Part shown: positions 9,684-19,287 of the stretch, piece after piece
Position numbering within the stretch: the first letter of the stretch is position 1
Layout: every line of letters starts with the position of its first letter
From: Cristatella mucedo
Lineage: Eukaryota; Bryozoa; Phylactolaemata; Cristatellidae
Assembly (NCBI GenBank): GCA_009760855.2
Contig: WPIO01000041.1
Coordinates: forward strand, 1,244,001 to 1,308,000
Direction: 5' to 3'
DNA: 64,000 bases
Translations under genes and position numbers: made by a program
Notes under the pieces: model-generated
The model's input: only the letters and a program-made list of their open reading frames with translations
Told to the model about the DNA's origin: nothing
The model's database searches: none

Positions 9684-10306
9684 TTCAGAAATTGGAAAGG
9701 CTGACGCAAAAAATCGGCTCTTCCAGAATATACCCTGTTGAATCTGCACGAAATCTAAGCGTCACGTTCCAAAGTGACCTCTCGTTAGACGACCCCATCA
9801 GCTCCACAATCAAGTCTGCCTACTTTCAGCTACATAACATTGCTAAAATTTGGGCTTGTTTAGATAAGGATACCACATCTAAGGTGTTCTATCCATTTGT
9901 TACCGCCCGTCTTGACTCATGTAACTCACTGCTTGCTGGCCTACCGGCATGTGCAATCAGGCGATTACAGCTGGTGCAAAACTCTGTAGCTAGGCTTGCC
10001 TATCGTGAGCGTCGCAGTTGCCACATTACACCACGTCTCGCCGACCTGCACTGGCTACCAGTCAAGCAACGGATTGACTTCAAGGTTTTGTCGCTCACTT
10101 TTAGGTCACTTCATTCTTTGAGTCCAGCCTATCTGTCAGATCTACTCCTCGACCAGGCCAAGCATCGCACCACCTGCTTTTCGGAATCTCACCGTTTACA
10201 AATACCTCGTACAAACCTCAAATCCTTTGGAGACTGTGCATTTAGTTCGTATGCTCCCAAAGCCTGGAACTCACTCCTGACTTGCACCACAGCATCCCTG
10301 ACTTAA
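9680..10306 (+). pseudogene. LINE A reverse transcriptase C-terminal fragment
   Basis: This 208-residue open segment continues the preceding RT fragment after a frameshift. It includes the conserved LINE A C-terminal blocks LDSCNSLLAGLPACAIRRLQ, the LHWLPVKQRIDFKVL segment and the KHRTTCFSES segment. The last residues before the usual end are lost to a stop at 10,304. These blocks are typical of the post-RT domain of L2/CR1-like LINEs, whose exact function is unknown. Confidence 0.75.
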
Positions 10307-10687
10307 CCACATTCAAAAAGAATTTAAAAAAACACACCTAATTAGGACAGCATTTAGTGGGTCCCTGTGATTCGTCATTTGCGTGCTTATGCGTGCTGAC
10401 ACTGTGCATGGTTCCACTGTCCACACTTGCATGCTGACCCTGTGCATGTCACCCCTAGCCATGTTATTCATGTTTATCAAGCATGATATTACTCACCATT
10501 CAATCGCGTTTCCTTTTGCAGCAAATGTAAAGCAACTAGAAAGAGAGTTCTCCGAGGATGCTTTATCAAATGTATTATTATTATTATTCATTTCCGCCGG
10601 TAGCCTACTAAATGGTTCCTGCGCCAGCTCATCAGCCTCGATCTGGTATGCTTAATGAAGCATAACAGTCATTCCACATCCTGACCG

Positions 10688-11126
10688 TCATCAATCCAAA
10701 GCTTCAATCTGAGCGGATCTCACTGTCAGATTACTGCGTCGCTCCAGCTCCCGGTTAAGTAATGGATCCACTATCCGGGATCTGCTTGGCTAGATCCACC
10801 GCTACACTGTGCCATCGTTAAGCAACGCTAGCTGATTCAACATCCTCTTTCGCACAGTGACAGAAGAGCCTTGGTGGTTACCACCGCAGCTTACACTGGC
10901 AGTAAAGGATCGTCCATCGCAATATTCGCAGCAGCCTCTACCTAGTGTGCTATTACGGCTCCCCAGCTAATACACTAAAGCTTGTATCACGGCTAATCTG
11001 TGAGCTGCCACCACGGCTCACCAGTTAAACCACTAAAGCTCGCATCACGGCTAACCCGAGAGCTACTATCACAGCTCACCAGTTAACCCACTGAAGCTCG
11101 TATCGCGGGTAACCTGAGATATGAGG
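10688..11126 (+). repeat. Dispersed repeat E, copy 1, with 58-bp tandem array
   Basis: The first part (GTCAGATT.C..CGCT.C.CTCCCGGTTAA, CTGCTTGGCTAGATC) matches 17,090-17,200. The second part is three tandem 58-bp units at 10,955, 11,013 and 11,071 (core CACGGCTCACCAGTTAAACC). Copy 2 has a single such unit. A SINE2 3' module interrupts the two parts. Confidence 0.7.
10838..10928 (-). repeat. SINE2 3' module
   Basis: The reverse complement gives GATCCTTTACTGCCAGTG and, at its end, GTTGAATCAGCTAGC, matching the modules at 1-82, 14,303-14,380 and 44,395-44,475. The tRNA-like head is absent or too diverged to see. Confidence 0.6.
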
Positions 11127-11174
11127 CCCCTGGGCATTACTCTCGCTGCCCGAGAGATAAGGCCTCGTATCTCA

Positions 11175-13153
11175 TCAGTCCTCAGTGATGATCCTAATGA
11201 TGATCTAGCCCATCGCTTCTCACGATTCTTTGTGCAGAAGATAGACAAGATCAGGGAATCTATCCCTGCGATGACAACCTCCCCACTAGAATGCTGTTCC
11301 TCGCTTCCTGGCTGCACCTCAATGTCTGCATTTAAGCAGGTCACTAGTGATCTAGTCCTAAAGTTCGTATCTCAATCAAAGAAGACAACAAGTCCTCTCG
11401 ACCCTATTCCCACTGTCCTGCTCCTATGTTGCATTGATCTACTGCTGCCATGCATAACTAACATCATTAATATGTCATTAGCCTCAGGTCATGTCCCAGC
11501 ACCTTTCAAAAAAGCTGCAGTCAGGCCACTTCTCAAGAAAGCTACACTTGACCAAGAGAACTTGAGCAACTACCGCCCAGTCTCCCTTCTACCATTCCTA
11601 TCAAAGACACGAACGGGTCGTGGCGGACCAGCTGAACTCGTATATCGAAACCTCACACCTTGCTAGTAAGTTCTAGTCTGGCTTTAGAGCTAATCACTCC
11701 ACAGAGCCAGCATTGCTTCGGGTGTACAACGACCTACTTAGGAATGGAGACATGGGTAGAGTGTCTCTGCTTGTTTTGCTCGATCTTTCGGCAGCTTTTG
11801 ATACCATCGATCACAAAGTTCTTCTAGAGCGCCTCTCATCTCGCCTGGGCATCACTGGCACTGCTCTGCAGTGGTTCAGGTCCTATCTCAGTGGGAGACT
11901 CCAGAGTATTGACGTGAATGGACAAAGATCATCTGAAGTACCTCTGAAATATGGAGTACCTCAGGGCTCCGTGCTAGGTCCGGTTCTTTTCACGGTTTAT
12001 ACTCTGCCTCTTGCTGATGTGATTGCCAAGCACAATCGAGGCTTTCACTTCTATGCGGATGACACTCAGTTGTACCTTTGCTTTGATCCCTCCCAGCCTT
12101 CGAGTACCCCAAATTCTCTAAACTCACTAGCTGCATGCATTGATGACATTCGCACATGGATGGCAGCAAATTTTCTAAAACTTAACTATGATAAAACTAA
12201 TTTACTAGTTATGGGTAAACCCAGTGTGATCCAGAGATTGGACAGGCTGACTCTCAAAATTGGCTCTGCCAGCATATCTCCAGTTGAATCAGCTCGAAAT
12301 CTAGGTGTCATATTCCAAAGCGACCCCTCGTTAGACGACCGTATCAGCTCCAAAGTTAAATCCGCCTATTTTCAGCTTCATAACATGGCTAAAATTCGGG
12401 CTTGTTTAGATAAAGATACCACATCTAAGTTGGTCCATGCATTCGTGACATCTCGTCTCGACTTCTGCAACTCACTGCTTACTGGCCTACTAGCATGTGC
12501 GATCAGGCGATTGCAGCTGGTGCAAAACTCGGCAGCTAGACTTGTCTGCCGTGAGCGTCGAAGTTGCCACATTACTTCACTTCTCGCCGACCTGCACTGG
12601 CTACCAGTCAAGCAACGGATTGACTTCAAGGTTTTGTCGCTCACTTTTAGGTCCCTTCATTCTATGGCTCCAGCCTATCTGTTAGATCTACTACCCCATG
12701 TGCACAAGCATCGTACCACCCGCTTTTCGGAATCCAACAGTCTAGAAATACCTCGTACAAACCTTAAATCCTTTAGAGACCGTGCATTTAGTTCATAGGC
12801 TCCCAAAGCCTGGAACTCCCTCCCGACCTGCGTCAGAACATCCCCTGACCTGACCACATTTAAAAGGAACCTAAAAACACACCTATTTAGGACAGCATTT
12901 AGTGGGTCCCTGTGATTCGTCCTTGATGTGCTTATGCGTGCTGACACTGTGCATGCTGCCACTAGCCACATTTGCAAGCTGACCCTGTGCATGTCACCCC
13001 TAACCATATTATTCATTTCGTTTGTTTTTCAAGCATGATTTTACTTACCATTCAATTGCATTTCACTTTGCAGCAAATGTAAAGCGCCTAGAGAGAGATT
13101 AAGTTCTCTGAGGGCGCTTTATCAAGTGAATTATTATTATATTATTATTATTA
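11175..13153 (+). mobile_element. LINE A, 5'-truncated, three disabling changes
   Basis: Begins in the DDPNDDLAHRFSRFFVQKID segment before the RT domain and runs to the ATT tail at 13,153. Compared with 50,161-52,149 it has a 2-nt loss at about 11,609 (AAAGACACGAAC for AAAGACACTCGAAC), a stop at 11,674 (TAG for CAG in the SKFQSGFRANHST block) and a stop at 12,796 (TAG for TAT near the C-terminus). RT motifs A, B and C are intact in the 11,713-12,798 frame. Confidence 0.9.
11713..12798 (+). pseudogene. LINE A reverse transcriptase, 3' two-thirds
   Basis: A 361-residue open frame of the LINE A polyprotein. In order: VLLDLSAAFDTIDH (motif A, catalytic Asp) at about residues 18-31, the GTALQWFRSYLSGRLQS segment, YGVPQGSVLGPVLF (motif B), FHFYADDTQLY (motif C), the thumb, then the C-terminal CRERRSCHIT and LPVKQRIDFKVLSL blocks. 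The N-terminal RT fingers are in another frame upstream (11,121-11,666) because of the small deletion and stop described for the element. It would copy element RNA by target-primed reverse transcription, but the break makes this copy inactive. Confidence 0.85.
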
Positions 13154-13263
13154 GTCCGGGGGGTGTCGTTACAAAAAGCAAAACTGGACCAAGTGGAAAA
13201 CATTTCGGAGCCCCACAATGGACTGATCCGACACTTTGGCCCGTCAGGGGTGGTGTTAATGCA

Positions 13264-13407
13264 AAATATAACTCATTTATATAGTACCCCAAGAGAACTC
13301 AATCTCTATTCAGGCGCTTCACATATGCCTCGGGGCTCGAGCCCATGACCTCAGCCAGACCTTGGTCGGGGGCGAGCACCCTATCCGCTGGACCAAACCA
13401 GCTCGGC
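13264..13407 (-). repeat. SINE1, full-length copy
   Basis: Minus-strand reading starts GCCGAGCTGGTTTGGTCCAG (tRNA-like 5' end and box A). It reaches box B as GGTCATGGGCTCGAGCCC, then the body GGCATATGTGAAGCGCC, then a tail that copies the LINE A terminal hairpin (AGAGATTGAGTTCTCT). It ends in AT-rich sequence. The second complete copy is at 60,231-60,361. Confidence 0.85.
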
Positions 13408-13409
13408 AG

Positions 13410-13870
13410 CAATGCTCTTTCGCTGGTTTGCAGTAGCACGGCACATGTCGATATCGATTAGATTCGGCCTATGCTAGCCGTTGTGGCGGCGTTTGGAATC
13501 TTCACGGAAAGCTCCAGAGCGGTGACCTCGACCTCGTCTCCTGCATCGATCTGCAGCGAGGCGATATGCCGAGGCGTCGCGTCGCTCCCCCTTCAGCTAT
13601 GCTGCTTCTGCGAGTAGCGGCGAAGGTAGTGTGACCCGTCTGCGAAGCAGTCTGGCTCCGGCGTGACGGCGTCGTAGCCGGGGAAGCCGCGGGGGGGGGG
13701 GGGGCGGAGCCGGGCCCACAGCGTCTCAGAGGAAGCGTCTCAGACCAAGAAGCTGGTAACAGTGGGACAGGTATCGAATCCAACCAGTTTGTACAGGTTG
13801 CAGGGGACGATCTGAGACCTAGGTGTCTATCATCTGGTGTTGCCTATCATCTGGTACAACTGAAGCACCG
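13410..13870. other. Unassigned, with G14 run
   Basis: No recognisable gene. A G14 tract lies at 13,691-13,704. Confidence 0.5.
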
Positions 13871-13873
13871 GCT

Positions 13874-14300
13874 TCAGCTTTCCCCCCTGCGCGTAGCTAC
13901 CCATGTCGCAGAAGTAGCAGTCTCGGCGATCTGCCGTGCCTGTCCGTCAGTCGCCCGGCACAGCTGGCGTGGCGGAGCTAAAGTCTTCGAGAGACCCACC
14001 AGCGGTAGCCGACGGTCGCCCACCCGAAAGATTCTACGCTCATAGTCGTAGGTGACTGGCGGCAGGGCGACAAGGAAGTCGGTGTCCAGCAGCAGCGGCT
14101 GCCGAGAGTCTGTAGCGACGTAAAATTGGTGCTCGCGGCTGATGTCTCCCATTTGCATGCTTGCGGTCACGGCACCTACGATGGCTAAGGAAGAACCCGC
14201 GACACTGGAGCTCGAGCAGACCCCATTGACTAGGGGAGACCCAGCTGACGGATAAAAGAAGCATCTGGAAGATATTCGCACCTGTGTCCCCCAACAAAAG
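13874..14300 (-). pseudogene. Retroviral-type aspartic protease remnant of an LTR retrotransposon
   Basis: On the minus strand the segment near 14,285 reads LLLGDTGAN, the D-T-G-A active-site signature of retropepsins. After a frameshift a 135-residue frame continues with EHQFYVATDSRQPLLLDTDF, equivalent to the LLG.DFL element of these proteases, then YDYERRIFRV. The role in the intact element was Gag-Pol processing. The frameshift right after the active site and the SINE2 just upstream make it a dead relic. Clade (Ty3-like or other) cannot be told from this fragment. Confidence 0.6.
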
Positions 14301-14302
14301 AA

Positions 14303-14470
14303 ATACTCGTTGATTTAACCACCTCTTTTGAATAGCGACAGAGGCGCCTTTACGGTTATCACCGCCGCTTGCAGCGGCAACACAGGATCGCCCAGGACAC
14401 GATTCGAAACCACGACCTCTTTCCCGAGGTCGCGAAAAGCAAACGCTTTGCCTAGTATGCCATCGCGGAT
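14303..14470 (-). repeat. SINE2, near-complete copy
   Basis: Minus-strand reading: GGCATACTAGGCAAAGCG (box A region), an internal hairpin GACCTCGGGAAAGAGGTC, box B TGGTTTCGAATC, then the 3' module ending in GTTAAATCAACG. It sits directly upstream of the protease active site of the LTR remnant, so it inserted into that element or marks its broken edge. Confidence 0.75.
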
Positions 14471-14884
14471 TCTCGCGGCATTGGCTACCGGGCTAGTCGC
14501 TCCTGTTGCGATCTGTGGCCGATCGAACGACTCAGAAGCCGTAGCCATGACAGCCGAAGCCGCTCTCAGAGGCAAGTACTGAGGTAGGCCAGGAAGTCCG
14601 TCGAGAGCGAAGGTGCCCACTTACAGTGCCGGAGCATCGCACGCTTGCACACTCGGAATAAGAGAACCAGGCAACACCGGCCTATAAGGCCACCGGGCCC
14701 CCGAATGTGGCGGGGAGCTCCGACTGCAGGCAAGGACTCTCCATGGCTCCGACAAGCTGACCGGAATGAAGACCACTTCTCCCACTTCCTTAGGCCTCCC
14801 AGTCATCGCCGCCATGGCCCGTAGCAGCCTGTACCCGGTGGTTGGACCGCCGACAGTTGTTTGCGAACGGCTTACGTTCAATAG
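14471..14884 (-). other. Linker of decayed gag-pro region
   Basis: Lies between the CCHC-like knuckle and the protease signature of the LTR remnant. A minus-strand frame of 86 codons (14,621-14,881) is open but not recognisable. Confidence 0.3.
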
Positions 14885-15079
14885 TCAGGCCTGCTTTCGG
14901 TGCGGGCAGTTACCAAAGGTGTGGCCCGACTTGAAGCAAACCCGCCAGAGGAGACGCCCTACCTCGTCACTGGAGCCGCAGGAAAAGTTGAAAGGCTTAA
15001 TCTCTGCCGATCTCGGTGGACGCGACTGTCTCGGGGTCACAGCCGAAAGGCCCCGTTGTCCTGTGTCAAGAAGGTCCAC
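14885..15079 (-). pseudogene. Nucleocapsid zinc-knuckle remnant
   Basis: The minus-strand frame ends in WRVCFKSGHTFGNCPHRKQA and a stop. C-x4-H-x4-C is the last three-quarters of a CCHC knuckle (C-x2-C-x4-H-x4-C). The first Cys position holds Trp (TGG), one base from a Cys codon. Such knuckles bind element RNA at the C-terminus of Gag. With the protease signature about 600 bp downstream in the same direction, this supports a single decayed gag-pro element at 13.87-15.1 kb. Confidence 0.55.
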
Positions 15080-15089
15080 AATTGGGACA

Positions 15090-16760
15090 TTTGCCCGGCC
15101 AATGTACCGACCTTATTCTTGATATCCTGCGAAGCGGGGATCCTATCCCTCCCGGATTGGTAGGGGCGGCTCTAGTCGCCGGCGTTCGCCGCCGAAACTA
15201 GAGCCCCCGGCGACGCGAGAAGCGAGTCGCGGCTTCGCGATTTCCGGCGAAAGCGAGGGCCTCTCGTTTAGGCGTGCTCGTCCTTGGCGCAGTCCTCGGC
15301 AAAGACGGCCTCTCTGGGCGAGGGCCCCTTAACGAGCAAGGATAGAACCGAAGCGTCGCGGTTCACCGCCGACGAAGTGGTCGGGTAAGCGACGGCTGCA
15401 GCATCCACGAGACACCTGCAAAAGTCGTAAGCGCTCGCGTGGAAACCCTGAACCCTGAACCCTGAGCCCCGAAGAGCTCCTCGAGCAGCATCGCGATGCA
15501 CGCCAGAGGTGAACGTCGGAACCGGCTCATCTTTCGTATCCTCGAACGTACCCCGCCGGCCGGCCCGCCGGCCGGCCGGCGGGCCGGGCTCAGCTCGGGA
15601 AGCCGTTCGTAGACGGAGCGATCGATATATACGTCTAGAGCTCGGCCGCGAAAATGCGCCCCGAGTGCAATAGCTAAAGGTCCGGAGGCGACCGGCAGGA
15701 CTTGGAAAACACCTCTCAATCGCCTGTCCACCAAAAAAAAGAGTCCGTCGCGAAAGAGTCCGTCAGGAAAGGTGCCAGTTTCAGCGCCCCGCCGCTCCCG
15801 TCAAACGCCGCCGCCGCCGTCGCCTGAGGGCGCTGGGACAACGAAGACCGGGCGCTCGGCAGCTCGGCAGCGCCGGTTCTGCGCGTTTCGCGGAACCAGC
15901 TCAGCGCGAGGCGTAGCGACGGACTGGACATCCGGCCCTCCGCCTCGCAAGGCGACGGCGCCCGCGTTCGCCGGTGCGCGGATGGATTTTTCCCAAGTAC
16001 CGTAAACCTGCCAGGGCGAAGCGGGGAAGGGGGGGGGGGCGGAGTGGGCGTGATAGCCGACTCAGCGGGCGAAGCGTGCGTGGCGGCGTCCGGCGGAGCG
16101 AACGCGGACGAGCCGGTCGCCGTAACCCGCGGAGGCTAGCCGTGCTGCGGGCACAGCGAACCCATCCCGGCGCGCAGAGCGATCCCGACCGACCGCGTTC
16201 AGCGACGGGCGAACGAAGAAGGAACGTGGGCGGGCCGCGAGGCAAGGCCGGTCGGCGGCAGGGCTACCGACCGGCAGGAGCCGGCGCTGGGCTGGCCGAC
16301 CGGTCGAGCAGCTGCCGCTCGCGAATTCTCTTCCTCGACTCTCGCGACTTTCTCGCGACCGGCGCGCGCGCGCGGCGACCGCTTAGGCTCAGGAGGTCGT
16401 CCGCTTGGCCGGAGGCGCGCAAAAGAGCTCCGAGCCGTCAAACCACGCCACCGCCACCACCAGCCGCCCTTCCAATCAAGAAGGCTGCGAGTGTTACGAG
16501 CAAAAGCAGGGCCGCCAAATGTATCTGCTCGAGCCGCAGTCTCCCGCTGAGCCACTACCGGTCTTAGTTAGCCTGCCGGTGGATCGCGCAATGCAGCGCT
16601 TCGGTGCGGCTCAAACGCGGGCAGGCACAACTGGGCGCCGAAAGCGACAGGTTAGTTCGCCCTTTACGAAAGGCGGCGCGAACCGGTCGGATGGAGTTGA
16701 CTACAAGAAATCCGGAAGCCCGGTCATAATATATACTCTCCCGCATCCCTGCGATCGCTG
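15090..16760. other. GC-rich block without recognised gene
   Basis: Very GC- and CpG-rich. It contains a GGCC/GCCGGC-rich palindromic patch at 15,551-15,590 and a G11 run at 16,029-16,039. Overlapping long frames on both strands are as expected from low stop frequency at this composition. No motif I know. Confidence 0.4.
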
Positions 16761-17089
16761 ACTCCGAAGGTGAACCGAAGCTCTTCATCGCCGTCAGCGT
16801 CGAACTCGTGGGCGAAAACGAAAAGTAATCTCTCACATGAGCTGCGGAAGCTGTCGCCCCGAGCTCTGTCAGCCATCTTCCTTCCATTCTGTCCCATCTC
16901 AACTCATGAACTTGTGCGTAGTTGCCATTTCCTCGGACCCGACTCTTGGTGTCCATTCTTGCACCTATTCATTCACGCTTGTTATTAGGCGGCTCGTACA
17001 CCAGCTTACCAGCGCTGTGCCGATTGTTTAATGCAGCGTATTAGTCTGTACACACCCCCTGCCGTCGTCGTCTGCCCAAAGCTCTCTTC

Positions 17090-17290
17090 TAACCTGAGCG
17101 TACCTCGCTGTCAGATTGCCCCTCGCTACGCTCCCGGTTAACTAATGGGTCCCGCTACATGAGTTCTGCTTGGCTAGATCGGCCCGCTGCGGGTTGCCCT
17201 AGGTGCCCCAGTTAAACCCACTAAGGCAGCGAAAGGGCACTCATCGCGGCCTTGACCTGAAAGCTGCCCCAGTGCATCCTTACCGTAGTG
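17090..17290 (+). repeat. Dispersed repeat E, copy 2
   Basis: Matches 10,700-10,830 (CGCTGTCAGATT, CTCCCGGTTAACTAATGG, CTGCTTGGCTAGATC) and carries one unit of the 58-bp sequence around CAGTTAAACCCACTAAGG. The SINE2 piece present in copy 1 is absent here. Confidence 0.65.
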
Positions 17291-17299
17291 GCGTATTGG

Positions 17300-17770
17300 G
17301 ATTGTATGCATTGTGACGCTACCCGAACTAGTAAGGGTCGCACGGTCTTGACCCTAGTTTAATAATCCAAATCCAAAAGCAACAAATTTTCGGTGGATTT
17401 GCATTGGATCTCAGCGGATTTCGCCGGTGACCAGTGTCTTTTCGAGACCACTTCCGATCAAACGCTCTGGGCAAAGTGGCATGAAATTCGGCAGGCATTA
17501 TATCGCCCGTTACTGCAAAGTTCGCTCGAAATCCAAGCTCGGAGCCGCCGCCGATTTCTGGTTGAGTTTCGCTGAATCCGAATGGATTACGCATAATCCG
17601 TCTAATCCCATCCACGTACAGACGTGTGTGCACCTGAGCACGGCTCTTCGAGTCTGCCGACGAACTCTGGCTCAATCTCAGTGAGCCAGAGTTCGTCTTC
17701 TCCTGAGCTCTGCTACCTCAAAGCTGTCGCTGGTCACGAGGAGTCGCTGCTGAGCTCTGAGTCTCGGTGG
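17300..17770 (+). repeat. Dispersed repeat D, copy 1
   Basis: Shares GACGCTACCCGAAC, TTCGCTCGAAATCCAAGCTC and CACGAGGAGTCGCTGC with 34,905-35,345. In reverse complement it shares GGCGTATTGGGA, CGCTACCCGAAC and CAAAATCCAAGCTCGGAGCC with 25,590-25,900. Contains repeated GGATT-type motifs. No coding content recognised. Confidence 0.75.
17659..17697. repeat. Perfect inverted repeat, 16-bp arms
   Basis: Arms 17,659-17,674 (GACGAACTCTGGCTCA) and 17,682-17,697 are exact reverse complements with a 7-nt loop. The corresponding place in repeat D copy 3 (about 35,250-35,275) has only a short CTCACTACAGTGAG palindrome. Confidence 0.85.
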
Positions 17771-17814
17771 CAGCTAACTTTGATCGATCGATCACGGCAT
17801 TTACAACGGGCCCA

Positions 17815-18460
17815 TGTGATCCGTCCTTTATGTGCTCAGGGGTGGTGACACTGTACATGCCGGCACAAACCGTATTTGCATGCTGACCCGATGCATGTCA
17901 CCTCTAACCATGTTATGCTTTTGTTGACATCGAGCATGCAACCGTTAATCATTCGATCGTGCTTCCTTTGCGGCACAAGCCAAGTGCCTAGAAAGAGGTT
18001 AACCTTAAAACCTTAAATCCTTTGGAGACCGCACATTTAGTTCGTATGCTCCTAAAGCGTGGAACTCCCTCCCGACCTGCGTCAGAACATCCCCTGACGT
18101 GACCACATTTAAAAGGAACTTAAAAACACACTTATTTAGGAAGGCATTTAGTGGGTCCTTGTGATTCGTCCTTGATGTACTTATGCGTGCTGACACTGTG
18201 CATGCTGCCAATAACCACATTTGCATGCTGACCCTGTGCATGTCACCCCTAATCACATTATTCATTTTTTTTGTTTTTCAAGCATGATTTTACTTACTAT
18301 TCAATTACATTTCACTTTGCAGCAAATGTAAAGCGCCTAGAAAGAGATTAAGTTATCTGAGGGTGCTTTATCAAGTGCATTATTATTATTAGTAGTAGTA
18401 GTATTAAGTTCTCTGTGGGCGCTATACAAATACATTACTATTATTATTATTATTAGCTCC
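17815..18460 (+). mobile_element. LINE A 3' end with a younger LINE A nested inside
   Basis: An old LINE A 3' UTR (17,815-18,000) breaks off in the terminal hairpin at GAAAGAGGTT and resumes as AAGTTCTCTGTGGGCGC at 18,406. Between them (about 18,003-18,403) lies a second LINE A 3' end starting at the CTTAAATCCTTTGGAGACC coding segment and ending in an ATT/AGT tail. A TTAA present on both sides is a plausible target duplication. Confidence 0.8.
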
Positions 18461-18639
18461 CGAAGCTGCATGCCAGTGCTCTGGCACATAGCGGCTAGCT
18501 AACAAGGCACAGTGACCTCCACGTGACTGTTTAGCCTTTGCAACCGGACATGGCCGCGAGGCTAGGTCCCAGCTTACCCAGCCTGGAAAGCCGGAGAGTA
18601 AATTCACACCGATCGCTTTTTGAATGGCCGCGTGCATTG

Positions 18640-18905
18640 CTGAATAATTAAATTAATTCCTTTGATGATCAATTAAAACTGTAGCATTACTCTTTCCATA
18701 ATGTAACAAAAACAGTGACCCCCAGGCGACGTGGGCACGACTGTGCCAGGTTTCCACCGTATTCCGAACGATATCCGGCCGTGCACGAATACGCCCAAAC
18801 CTGGGAGCTCGTCCAATGCAGCAATGCAGCAAGAAAAAGTATGCCCGTTTACCAAGTAGACCAGATACGACCTGCATCTCTCGGGCCGGGCATCACAACT
18901 CGCTG
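18640..18905 (+). repeat. Dispersed repeat F, copy 1
   Basis: Aligns with 35,505-35,915: TCTTT.CATAA.GTTACA, the ACGTGGGC.CGA segment, CAGCAAGAAAAAG, CCGTTTACC and CAGATACGACCTGC. The second copy lies directly at the broken end of the hAT-like transposase, so F may be a terminal part of that element. Family unknown. Confidence 0.65.
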
Positions 18906-18909
18906 CCAG

Positions 18910-18938
18910 TGGACTACATGATTTGATCATGTAGTCCA
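18910..18938. repeat. Perfect inverted repeat, 13-bp arms, 3-nt loop
   Basis: TGGACTACATGAT, loop TTG, then the exact reverse complement. It lies at the right edge of repeat F copy 1. Confidence 0.85.
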
Positions 18939-19287
18939 AATCAGCCAGGCTGCTAAAAAGTCAAAAGCACGTACCTCGGTAAGATGCCAACATGCACCTC
19001 AATGTACCAAGAGTCAGCAAGTTGAGACACAAGTCATATATCATGCAGAGATCTGAAAATTGCTATACATCGATATATTGCTTCTAATGTTTAGACACGG
19101 TTCACCTCATCGTTGTTTTAATACTTTCCTGTAATAAATATAAACCTTCAACGCTGTGGATCTCATTTCTAGCATTTTGTACTTCGAAAGGTACTTCTAA
19201 AAAATTATTTGATTGTTGAAACAATGGCTCGGACATTCGGGCAGCAGCAGTGCACGAGTTCGCCTGGTCGTAATACATAACATACTG

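Larger units (their letters stand above)
8367..10588 (+). mobile_element. LINE A, 5'-truncated, frame broken
   Basis: Aligns with 49,903-52,149. It starts in the linker downstream of the endonuclease (GCCCAGACGG, then KLEKAY-like), then the RT domain: motif A block LDLSVAFDTI, motif B block YGVPQGSVLGPVLF at about 9,400, motif C FYADDTQLY at about 9,510. The 3' UTR, terminal hairpin and ATT tail end at 10,588. Frames are broken at about 9,260 and 9,680 and in the first 600 bp, so no full protein can be made. This is an old copy. Confidence 0.85.

Noticed and set aside
15901-16567. Arg-rich frames up to 197 codons
   Set aside because: Same composition effect; overlapping frames on both strands are equally open.
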